Shown: piece by piece, positions 51,843 through 58,777 of the stretch
How the letters are laid out: every line of letters starts with the position of its first letter
Numbering within the stretch: the stretch's first letter is position 1
DNA from: an uncultured Collinsella sp.
GTDB lineage: Bacteria > Actinomycetota > Coriobacteriia > Coriobacteriales > Coriobacteriaceae
NCBI GenBank assembly: GCA_902494565.1
Contig: CABUTN010000010.1
Coordinates: 1 to 58,777, forward strand
Direction of reading: 5' to 3'
DNA: 58,777 nt
Notes under the pieces: generated by a model
Told to the model about the DNA's origin: nothing
The model's input: only the letters and a program-made list of their open reading frames with translations
The model's database searches: none
Translations under genes and position numbers: made by a program

Positions 51843-53273
51843 ATGGCTTTCCGTAATGACTTCCTGTGGGGCGGCGCGACGGCTGCCAACCAGTGCGAGG
51901 GCGCCTACAACGTGGACGGCCGCGGCCTTGCCAACGTGGACGTGGCTCCGCACGGCCCCGAGCGCTATGCGGTGGTCTCCGGCCAGCGTAAGATGCTCGA
52001 CTTCGAGGACGGCTATTACTATCCCGCGCAGACCGGCATCGATTTCTACCACCATTACAAGGAGGACATCGCTCTCTTTGCCGAGATGGGCTTTAAGACC
52101 TTCCGTATGAGCCTGGCTTGGACCCGCATCTTCCCCAACGGCGACGAGACCGAGCCCAACGAGGCTGGCCTGGCCTTCTACGAGGATGTGTTCCGCGAGT
52201 GCCAGGCGCACGGCATCGAGCCGCTCGTGACTATCACGCACTTCGACTGCCCGATTCATCTCATCAAGGAGTACGGCGGCTGGCGCAACCGCAAGCTCAT
52301 CGACTTCTACAAGAATCTCGCGACCACGATCTTTACCTGCTACAAGGGCCTGGTGAAGTACTGGCTCACCTTTAACGAGATCAATATGATCTTGCACCTG
52401 CCGTTTATGGGTGCCGGCCTGGTCTTTGAGGAGGGCGAGAACAAGGAGGCCGTCGAGTACCTGGCCGCCCACAACGAGCTCGTCGCCAGCGCTTGGGCAA
52501 CCAAGATTGCTCACGAGATCGACCCCGAGATCAAGATCGGCTGCATGCTCGCCGCAGGTAGCTACTACCCCTACAGCTGCCGTCCGGGCGATGTACGCCA
52601 GGCGCAGCTCGATAACCAGGACAACTACTTCTTCGTCGACGTCCAGAGCCGCGGCTACTACCCGGCCTATGCCGTCAAGAAGCTCGAGCGTCTAGGCATC
52701 GATGTGGGCATGACCGAAGAGGATCGCGAGGTCCTGGCCGCCAACACCGTCGACTTCATCAGCTTTAGCTACTATAGCACCCGCTGCTCTGCCGGTGCCG
52801 ACAACCCCGATGTCGAGCGCACCCAGGGCAACGCCTTCGCCGGCGCCAAGAACCCCTACCTGCAGCAGAGCCAGTGGGGCTGGGCCATCGATCCGCTGGG
52901 CTTTCGCATCACCCTCAACGACCTGTACGATCGTTATCAGAAGCCGCTGTTTGTGGTCGAGAACGGCCTGGGCGCCAAGGATGTTGTCGAGGAGGACGGC
53001 TCCATCAACGACGACTACCGTATCGACTACCTGCGTCAGCACATCCAGACCATGCGCGACGCGGTGACCGAGGACGGCGTTGACCTGCTGGGCTACACCA
53101 CCTGGGGCCCGATCGACCTGGTGTCTGCCGGCACGGGCGAGATGTCCAAGCGCTACGGCTTTATCTATGTGGATCGCGACGATGCGGGCAACGGTACCCT
53201 CAAGCGTTCCAAAAAGAAGAGCTTCGACTGGTACAAGCATGTCATTGAAACGAATGGTGAGGACCTATCCTAA
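51843..53273 (+). CDS. GH1 6-phospho-beta-glucosidase (second paralogue)
   Basis: A 476-residue GH1 enzyme closely related to the product at 42479. Acid/base and nucleophile glutamates are in LTFNEIN and VVENGLG, and the phosphate-recognition element KKKSFDWYKHVI is at the C-terminus. Unlike the first paralogue it has no PTS gene beside it, so it may serve glucosides imported by the same or another EIIBC. Its promoter region contains tandem inverted repeats instead of RAT sites, so its regulation differs. Confidence 0.93.
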   Translation: MAFRNDFLWGGATAANQCEGAYNVDGRGLANVDVAPHGPERYAVVSGQRKMLDFEDGYYYPAQTGIDFYHHYKEDIALFAEMGFKTFRMSLAWTRIFPNGDETEPNEAGLAFYEDVFRECQAHGIEPLVTITHFDCPIHLIKEYGGWRNRKLIDFYKNLATTIFTCYKGLVKYWLTFNEINMILHLPFMGAGLVFEEGENKEAVEYLAAHNELVASAWATKIAHEIDPEIKIGCMLAAGSYYPYSCRPGDVRQAQLDNQDNYFFVDVQSRGYYPAYAVKKLERLGIDVGMTEEDREVLAANTVDFISFSYYSTRCSAGADNPDVERTQGNAFAGAKNPYLQQSQWGWAIDPLGFRITLNDLYDRYQKPLFVVENGLGAKDVVEEDGSINDDYRIDYLRQHIQTMRDAVTEDGVDLLGYTTWGPIDLVSAGTGEMSKRYGFIYVDRDDAGNGTLKRSKKKSFDWYKHVIETNGEDLS

Positions 53274-53412
53274 GGAAGCTGAGACACTCAACTTCATAGC
53301 CTCCTAGCCAAGGCGCCCGGCGAGTATGCGCTCTCCGGGCGCCTTGCCGTCTGCGGATTTTGGGACATGCGGCCCGCTTTTTCGATCCATCTGTCGGTAC
53401 ACTAAAGGGACT

Positions 53413-55296
53413 ATGAGTACCCGCGAGCGACATATCGGCCACGCGGCCGCCCGGACCGCGCCGGTTGCGGATCCCAGGGGTGGCAGGCTCTTCGCCATGC
53501 CGCGATTCCTTGTTGGCATAACACATCAGGTGTACCGTCATCGCGTCTTTGCTATCGCCGGCGCCATCACCGCGCTGTTCCTCATGCTTTTGGCAGTCTT
53601 GCCGGCGCTGTTCGCCTTCGACCCCAAACTTTCTAACGCCGTGCCCGCCTATAGTGAGGTGTCCGAAGAGGTCGTGGATGCGCTCGTCCATTCGAGCTCT
53701 CTGCCGCTGCTTGTCGCCGCAATTGTATTTTCGATCTGGGGCGTATCGGTCTATCTGCGCTGTTTGGACTATGTGCTGCGTCGCCGCCTTGTTGCCATCG
53801 CCACCATCTGCGCCCTGTGGATGATCGAAGTCATTCTCAAGTACAAGTCGTTCACGCCGTTCTATGCCACCGTGCTGTGGTACCTGTACTACGTGCCCAT
53901 GACGCTCGTTCCGCTGCTCTACCAGCTGTGTGGTCTGCGCCTTGCGGGCATGGAGCAACACCGCCTGGGTCGCCGCTACCGTGCTGCGCTGTGGCTTGTG
54001 GCCATCCTGCTTATCGGATTTGTGCTCACCAACGATTTTCACCAGCAGGTCTTCCGCTTTGACCGTACAAGCGACACCTGGAGCAACGATTACACGTACG
54101 GCTGGGGTTATTTCGCCGTTCTCGTGTGGACGGCCTTTGACTTCGTGGCCTTTTTTATCCTGGTTGGTCGGTCCTCGTCCTTTCGCATCCAACGTTTCTC
54201 GGGCACGGCGGCGCTCGTGCTGCTGGGCGGCGCATTCTTTGCCATCTCATATGCGTTGCGCGTGCCCTGGGCATGGAGGCTCAACTTCTCGCTCGTCTAT
54301 TGCGTCTTGTGCGTGGTGGCGATGGAAATCTGTCTCGATTGCGGTGTCGTTCCGTCATATCACGACATCGCCGGCATTTTCGACACCTTGCCGCTTGACC
54401 TCAAAGTTCTAACGCGCGACCTGCAGGAAGTCTATGCCACGCCAGTGTCAAAGCCAATGCCGGTAGGCGTGCGCGAGGAGTTGCGGACCCAGGCGCACGG
54501 CCGCGCCCATGCCTTTGCCGTGGCGTCCGATCCCGATGTGATGTACCGTGCCTTTCCGCTGCTGGGCGGATCGGCCCTGCTTGCCCAAGACGTGTCGGAT
54601 CTCAACGAGCTTAACCGTGAACTGGCACATCGTCGCATGGAGCTGCAGCGTCAAAACGAGCTGCTCGCCGCCGACTACGACCTTAAGACTCACTTGGCAG
54701 ATCAAGAGGCCGAGACCTTGCTGGTCCAAGACGTGGACCAGGCGCTTGCCCGCGCGCTCGAAGGGATGTACGACCTGCTGAGCTCGCTGCCGCCGTTGAC
54801 CGATGAATCGTCTTCGCACGAGCGCTACCGCATGCTGCAGCGCGCCAAGATGCTCGTCGCCTATTGCAAACGCAAGGGGTCGCTCACGTTGGCGCAGCAC
54901 GGGGAGAGCGGTTTTGACCGCGACCGCATTCAGCTCATTGCCAACGAGCTCGCAAGCGACCTGCGCACCATCGATATCGATTGCGCTTCGATTATCGCCA
55001 TACGGCGCCCGATGCACGCCAGTACGGTAAGCGCCCTGTACGACTGCGTGTATGACTTTGCGTTTTTTGCCTACACCACCGACCATCCGGCGCTTATGTA
55101 TCACTTGGGCGATCATGACCGATGCAGTGTCGAGCTGCGTGCCGCGCTATTTTCCAACGATGATGCAGATCTTTCGCAGACGCCTGCTGCGCAAGAGCTC
55201 GAAAGCGCTCTGCAAGGGCGCAACGTGGCATACCGCCTTGAGGGCGAGCCCGGCCAGCTGCGCATGATCGTCTTGATGCCGAGGGCGGGTGAGTGA
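53413..55296 (+). CDS. Eight-helix membrane protein with degenerate kinase-like C-terminus
   Basis: I place the start at the ATG at 53413, after AAAGGGA, giving 627 residues. About eight membrane helices fill residues 45 to 325, in the style of the 7TM input regions of histidine kinases. A coiled coil follows at about 405-450 (NELNRELAHRRMELQRQNELLAA), then a region of about 170 residues that looks like a worn HATPase domain: it has no phosphoaccepting His box, no Asn in the N-box position and no glycine-rich boxes. It overlaps no gene but is followed within 3 bases by a canonical kinase gene, suggesting a sensory partner rather than an active kinase. Confidence 0.72.
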   Translation: MSTRERHIGHAAARTAPVADPRGGRLFAMPRFLVGITHQVYRHRVFAIAGAITALFLMLLAVLPALFAFDPKLSNAVPAYSEVSEEVVDALVHSSSLPLLVAAIVFSIWGVSVYLRCLDYVLRRRLVAIATICALWMIEVILKYKSFTPFYATVLWYLYYVPMTLVPLLYQLCGLRLAGMEQHRLGRRYRAALWLVAILLIGFVLTNDFHQQVFRFDRTSDTWSNDYTYGWGYFAVLVWTAFDFVAFFILVGRSSSFRIQRFSGTAALVLLGGAFFAISYALRVPWAWRLNFSLVYCVLCVVAMEICLDCGVVPSYHDIAGIFDTLPLDLKVLTRDLQEVYATPVSKPMPVGVREELRTQAHGRAHAFAVASDPDVMYRAFPLLGGSALLAQDVSDLNELNRELAHRRMELQRQNELLAADYDLKTHLADQEAETLLVQDVDQALARALEGMYDLLSSLPPLTDESSSHERYRMLQRAKMLVAYCKRKGSLTLAQHGESGFDRDRIQLIANELASDLRTIDIDCASIIAIRRPMHASTVSALYDCVYDFAFFAYTTDHPALMYHLGDHDRCSVELRAALFSNDDADLSQTPAAQELESALQGRNVAYRLEGEPGQLRMIVLMPRAGE

Positions 55297-55298
55297 CG

Positions 55299-56792
55299 AT
55301 GCAGATTTCGCTCATTCTTCCCCAAATCGTTGCGCTCGATGTTGTCTTTGCCCTGGCTGCGTGTCTGCAGACGATCCACGTCCCGCTCATCGCATCGCGC
55401 CGCTCGTCCTATAACCGTAAGGTGATTTGTGCCTACGAGGCGAGCCTTGTGCTTCACCTAGTTATTTCGGCGCTCATCTTGTTCGCGTCGTCTGGCTCAT
55501 ATCTGGTGGCGCCGCTTGACGTTTGCGCCAGGGCAATGGGCGGAGCGTTGTGGCTCAATGCCGTGATCTTTGCCTACGGCATGGTGCTTATGGTGCACTA
55601 TCGTCGCCCCGTCATGCTGGCCGAACTGTTGCTCGTTGCCGCCGTGACACCGCCGGTGGTGCTTGCCATGGGCTCGGCGTGGACCACGGTCCTTATCGCA
55701 GAGGGAGCGTTTTTCCTGTTCCGCTCCATTGCGGCGCTCTTGATGGATGTCCGCAACCGCCAGGAGGATATCACCGCGTTCTCGACGATCGAAACCATCA
55801 ACGTGATTCCCGTGGGCATCCTGTATCTGGACCCGAGGGGCCGTCCGCTGCTCATGAACCGCTGCATGCGAAAAAACCTGGTGGAGCTTCATATGCCCAC
55901 CGATCTAGGCGATATGAGCGGTACATGGAACGACCTGCGCAAACTCAGCATGCAAATGCCCGAAAGCAGTAGGAACCGTGTGCGGATTAACTTGGACCGT
56001 TTTGGTGAGGCTCGCGCGGTGATCGAGATTTCTCCCGCCGAGATTCGCCTATTTGTGCACGACGAGGTTATGGTTTCGGGCCGTCTCTTTGAGCGCATTA
56101 TCGGACTGGACGTGACGGAATACGCGCACGCCTACGACCGCTTGGCGCAAGCGAACCACCTACTTGAGCTTGCGGGCCAAGAGCTCCAGTCCCAGATTGA
56201 AGAAGTTAAAAAGGTTGCCGACAATGCGGCCTACCTACGTATGCGCGCCCGCGTTCACGATGTGATCGGGCAGCGCCTGTCCATTCTCCATCGCTATTTG
56301 GAGGAGGGACGTCTGGACGATGAGTCGCTCGAGCAGATTGACCCGTTGCTGCGCTCAATCGCCGCCGATTTGCGCAGTGGCGGTGCCAGCGAGCCTGCAG
56401 AGCAGCTGGGTGATATCGTCCATGCTTTTGGCCTGGTGAGTGTGCAGATCGATGTTGAGGGTGTGCTGCCCGAGGACGCGCGTGTCGCCGCCGCATTTTT
56501 GCAGATTATCCGCGAGGCCTCGACCAATGCCACCAAGCATGCGCAGGCACATCGGGTCCACGTGCGTCTGTGGCAGGAGGGGGCGGATGCTGGAGCCGTC
56601 GCGCGCATGACGATTTCTAACGATGGGTTCCCGGCCCCCGTATCGTATCGCGAGGGAACGGGTATCCCAGGTATGAGGCATGTCGCACAAGATCTGGGTG
56701 GCAGCCTAGAGGTCCACGCCGCCCCGCCCTTTACGCTTGCGGTGTCCATTCCGCTTAACGCCAACGACACGTCCCAAAGGAGAAGCTCATGA
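55299..56792 (+). CDS. Membrane sensor histidine kinase
   Basis: A 497-residue kinase with about six membrane helices (1-150), a PAS-like segment (about 165-270), a coiled coil and the dimerisation segment VHDVIGQRLSILH with His320. The HATPase domain has the N-box EASTNATKHA and a G-box in GTGIPGMRHVAQDLGG. A GTG at 55293 that overlaps the previous stop is an alternative start. It overlaps the downstream regulator gene by 4 bp. The arrangement kinase-like/kinase/regulator is a three-gene signalling operon. Signal unknown. Confidence 0.88.
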   Translation: MQISLILPQIVALDVVFALAACLQTIHVPLIASRRSSYNRKVICAYEASLVLHLVISALILFASSGSYLVAPLDVCARAMGGALWLNAVIFAYGMVLMVHYRRPVMLAELLLVAAVTPPVVLAMGSAWTTVLIAEGAFFLFRSIAALLMDVRNRQEDITAFSTIETINVIPVGILYLDPRGRPLLMNRCMRKNLVELHMPTDLGDMSGTWNDLRKLSMQMPESSRNRVRINLDRFGEARAVIEISPAEIRLFVHDEVMVSGRLFERIIGLDVTEYAHAYDRLAQANHLLELAGQELQSQIEEVKKVADNAAYLRMRARVHDVIGQRLSILHRYLEEGRLDDESLEQIDPLLRSIAADLRSGGASEPAEQLGDIVHAFGLVSVQIDVEGVLPEDARVAAAFLQIIREASTNATKHAQAHRVHVRLWQEGADAGAVARMTISNDGFPAPVSYREGTGIPGMRHVAQDLGGSLEVHAAPPFTLAVSIPLNANDTSQRRSS

Positions 56793-57412
56793 TCCGCGTT
56801 CTTATAGTCGAAGACCAGGCCATTCTGCGCGAGAGCCTGGCACGCTCCGTTGGTGACCAGCCCGATATGACCGTCGTCGCCGCGATTGCCGATGCCTCCG
56901 AGGCCTTGGGCGTCGCACTCAGGGAGCGCCCGGACATGATACTGATGGACGTGTGCACCGAACACGATTCAAACGGCATCGTGGCGGCGGCGCGCATCAA
57001 GGAGCAGCTGCCCGAGTGTCGCATCATTATCATGACGGGCATGCCCGAGATCACCTTTGTCGATCAGGCTCGCGAGGCGGGCGTCGATAGCTTTGTGTAC
57101 AAGAACGTCGGTATCGACGAGCTGTTCGCTGTGATGCGCTCCACGCTGGCGGGCTATTGCACGTTTCCCAAGCCGCCCGAGAGCATTTTTTCGGGCACGG
57201 CGGCCCTCGACGATGTCGAGCTATCGATTTTGCGCCTTGCCTGCGAGGGCAAAAGTCGTCGCGAGATCGCGGCCGAGCTGTTTATGAGCGAGGGCACCAT
57301 CAAGCGCCGCATTTCGGAGATCCTGAGCAAGACTGGCTACGACAACATCATGCGTCTTGCCGTGCATGCGGTGACCGAAGGCAGTATCGTCCCCAATATG
57401 GAGCGCCCGTAG
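56789..57412 (+). CDS. LuxR-type response regulator
   Basis: A 207-residue response regulator with receiver domain (about 1-120; acidic ED at 8-9, phosphoacceptor Asp54 in LMDVCTE, Lys in FVYKNVG) and a LuxR-type DNA-binding domain (about 140-200, with SRREIAAELFMSEGTIKRRIS). It is the last gene of the three-gene operon, coupled to the kinase by an ATGA overlap. Targets cannot be read from sequence. Confidence 0.92.
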   Translation: MIRVLIVEDQAILRESLARSVGDQPDMTVVAAIADASEALGVALRERPDMILMDVCTEHDSNGIVAAARIKEQLPECRIIIMTGMPEITFVDQAREAGVDSFVYKNVGIDELFAVMRSTLAGYCTFPKPPESIFSGTAALDDVELSILRLACEGKSRREIAAELFMSEGTIKRRISEILSKTGYDNIMRLAVHAVTEGSIVPNMERP

Positions 57413-57446
57413 TCGGTGCGCCGCCCGTGCTCCAACGCCAAAGATA

Positions 57447-57485
57447 GGCCGCCCGCCGTTTCGCATCTAAAAACGGCGGGCGGCC
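57447..57485. terminator. Terminator hairpin of the signalling operon
   Basis: GGCCGCCCGCCGTTT at 57447-57461 pairs perfectly with AAACGGCGGGCGGCC at 57471-57485. Only a weak T-containing tail follows on the plus strand. Confidence 0.75.
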
Positions 57486-57517
57486 TGCTTGTATGGGCAG
57501 TGCTGTCGGCATAAAGC

Positions 57518-57552
57518 GGCGGGGTCGCAGGATCATTTCCTGCGGCCCCGCC
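57518..57552. terminator. Terminator hairpin facing the minus-strand lipoprotein gene
   Basis: GGCGGGGTCGCAGGA at 57518-57532 pairs with TCCTGCGGCCCCGCC at 57538-57552 with a single G-T pair. With the hairpin at 57447 it separates two convergent transcription units. Confidence 0.7.
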
Positions 57553-57602
57553 TGGCAAGTGCGCGGATGTGTCCGCCAATCCGCGGCTGTCGATGTCTGC
57601 CG

Positions 57603-58445
57603 CTACGCGATGGTTGCGCTGTAGGAGGCGACGTCCTCGTAGGAATCGGTCAGATAGGCGTCGATGCCGATAGTCGTGTTGACCAGGTCATCAAGGCTGT
57701 CAAGCTCACCGTTCGAGAACGTGAATTCCTCGGTGGCGTTGGTGCCGGGCATCAGGTGAGCCGAGAACCAGGGTTCCTTCATGGTGCCGTTGACGTTGGT
57801 CTTGCCGGAAGGAGCGTAGAAGGTCAGGTCCTTGTCGCTCTTGTTGATGATGTTGACGACAAAGCCGATGTCGCCCCAGTCGTCCTTGAACTTCTCGGTG
57901 ATGGTGATGGTGCACAGATCGTCATCGGCGACGGTGACGGCGGGGGAGATTTCGACGTTCTGGACATCGTCGTCTTCGACGGCCTCATCGATCTCCTCTT
58001 CCTTCTCGGCCGCCTCGCGATCCTTCTTCACCGTACCGGACAGGTCCTTGTCGGACTTGGTAAAGACAAGATTGCCGTCATCTTCTTCGAGGGTGAGTTT
58101 GCCGTCCTTGAGCTTCATGTCATGCGACTCGTCTTCGGCGGTGATAGTTACGGTGGTGGCGTCCTTTGCCTCCCATTTAAGGTCGACGACTTCAAGGAAC
58201 AGGTCGAGGGCGCCTGTGCCGTCCTCATCGAGAATCAGGACGCAGTGGACACCCCAATCCTCGAGCATCTTCATGTACTCATCGGTCAGCTCTTCGCCCT
58301 CCAAGGTTCCACCCGAGAGTTCCCAGCTGCCGACGAAGTTGGCCTTGGGGTCTTTGCCCCCGCCGCTGCAGCCCGTCAGGGCAAAGGCGAGCGCCAGGAC
58401 GCATGTCAGAAATGCGAGTACGGACTTTTTGAACGTTGTCTTCAT
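57603..58445 (-). CDS. Lipoprotein of unknown function
   Basis: A 280-residue secreted lipoprotein. The signal peptide ends in the lipobox LTGC followed by SGGG near residue 24. A beta-rich domain (about 35-110) resembles the short lipocalin-like modules of Firmicutes/Actinobacteria lipoproteins, then an acidic Glu/Asp linker (about 135-155) leads to a second beta-rich domain (about 160-280) with immunoglobulin-like features (FVVNIINKSDKDLTFYAPSG). I chose the ATG at 58445 because AAAGGAGG stands just upstream. No function can be assigned. It is probably co-transcribed with the upstream zinc-ribbon gene. Confidence 0.8.
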   Translation of the reverse strand: MKTTFKKSVLAFLTCVLALAFALTGCSGGGKDPKANFVGSWELSGGTLEGEELTDEYMKMLEDWGVHCVLILDEDGTGALDLFLEVVDLKWEAKDATTVTITAEDESHDMKLKDGKLTLEEDDGNLVFTKSDKDLSGTVKKDREAAEKEEEIDEAVEDDDVQNVEISPAVTVADDDLCTITITEKFKDDWGDIGFVVNIINKSDKDLTFYAPSGKTNVNGTMKEPWFSAHLMPGTNATEEFTFSNGELDSLDDLVNTTIGIDAYLTDSYEDVASYSATIA

Positions 58446-58525
58446 GGTGTCCTCCTTTATCGAACGAAACCCATAGAAGCAAATGCGGGGGTGGCGGATC
58501 CCCCGCCAATTACCAGATAGAGGGG

Positions 58526-58777
58526 CTAGGGCCGGGGCGTTCCGCAGTTGCTGCAGAACTTGCCGCCGTTTTCGCTGCCGCAGTTGGGGCAGAACCACTT
58601 GGCCGGTGCCGGGGCGGGTGCGGGACTACCGCACTCGGAGCAGAACTTGCCGGTGTTGGTGGCACCGCAGCTGCAGGTCCACGTGCCGGCCGCGGGGGCA
58701 GCGGCAGGAGCCGGTGCGGGGGCGGGTGCCGGAGCTGGCTGTGGGGCAGCCTGCTGCTGTGCCTGGCCGGCGGCGAA
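58526..58777 (-). CDS. C-terminus of a double zinc-ribbon protein, probably SPFH-domain type (partial)
   Basis: An open frame enters from the right edge and ends at the stop complementary to 58526-58528. The last 83 residues comprise a Pro/Ala/Gln-rich linker and two zinc ribbons, with CSCGATNTGKFCSECG and CPNCGSENGGKFCSNCG, ending in TPRP. This tail resembles those of SPFH-domain proteins (the 'virion core protein' family); the rest of the gene lies beyond the window, so the call for the missing part is inference. The lipoprotein gene begins 80 bp downstream on the same strand. Confidence 0.7.
   Translation of the reverse strand, partial: FAAGQAQQQAAPQPAPAPAPAPAPAAAPAAGTWTCSCGATNTGKFCSECGSPAPAPAPAKWFCPNCGSENGGKFCSNCGTPRP

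Overview
The window is GC-rich chromosomal DNA with densely packed, mostly plus-strand operons, actinobacterial codon use and frequent GGGGAG-type ribosome binding sites. An Ech-type hydrogenase, a sortase-anchored giant surface protein, PTS beta-glucoside genes, LuxS and an NRAMP-related magnesium-type transporter together suggest a gut anaerobe of the Coriobacteriia, most likely a Collinsella. This assignment is inference from gene content; no rRNA gene is present.

Layout. 329-5937: a five-gene energy-converting [NiFe] hydrogenase operon in the order echA-echB-echC-echD-echE-echF, with the first two subunits fused. 6154-13491: a 2445-residue LPXTG surface protein with a VWA domain and about 13 pilin-type isopeptide domains, followed by two long-hairpin intergenic elements. 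14097-19393: a two-component system divergent from an ABC-2 exporter operon. 19522-22910: a MacB/FtsX-type ABC exporter pair. 23076-31365: mixed housekeeping and envelope genes, including a DUF362 ferredoxin protein, an alpha/beta hydrolase, a TrhA/hemolysin III protein, a CNNM/CorC protein, a protein resembling the N-terminal domain of cyanophycin synthetase, YtxH and PRC-barrel proteins, and a polysaccharide deacetylase-like protein that has lost its metal ligands. 31469-34801: a structured leader RNA candidate, a PRC/MgtE-N/CBS membrane protein and an NRAMP homologue with altered metal-site motifs, which I read as a magnesium uptake unit.

The second half is mainly carbohydrate metabolism. 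35347-39724 holds an O-acyltransferase on the minus strand, then ribokinase and nucleoside hydrolase for nucleoside salvage. 39822-43897 is an antitermination-controlled beta-glucoside operon (LicT-type regulator, PTS EIIBC, 6-phospho-beta-glucosidase). 44080-50068 is a LacI regulator and a sugar operon with an isomerase, a split transketolase and an FGGY kinase, a gene set resembling the D-apiose/apulose pathway. luxS, a DUF4867 gene and a second 6-phospho-beta-glucosidase follow. 53413-57412 is a three-gene signalling operon with a degenerate kinase-like membrane protein, a canonical kinase and a LuxR-type regulator. The right edge carries a lipoprotein and the C-terminus of a zinc-ribbon protein, both on the minus strand.

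Intergenic space is rich in hairpin-forming repeats: a GGGAC/GTCCC hairpin class (one type sits directly on stop codons), two related long hairpins downstream of the surface protein, and a small element with perfect 31-bp inverted repeats.
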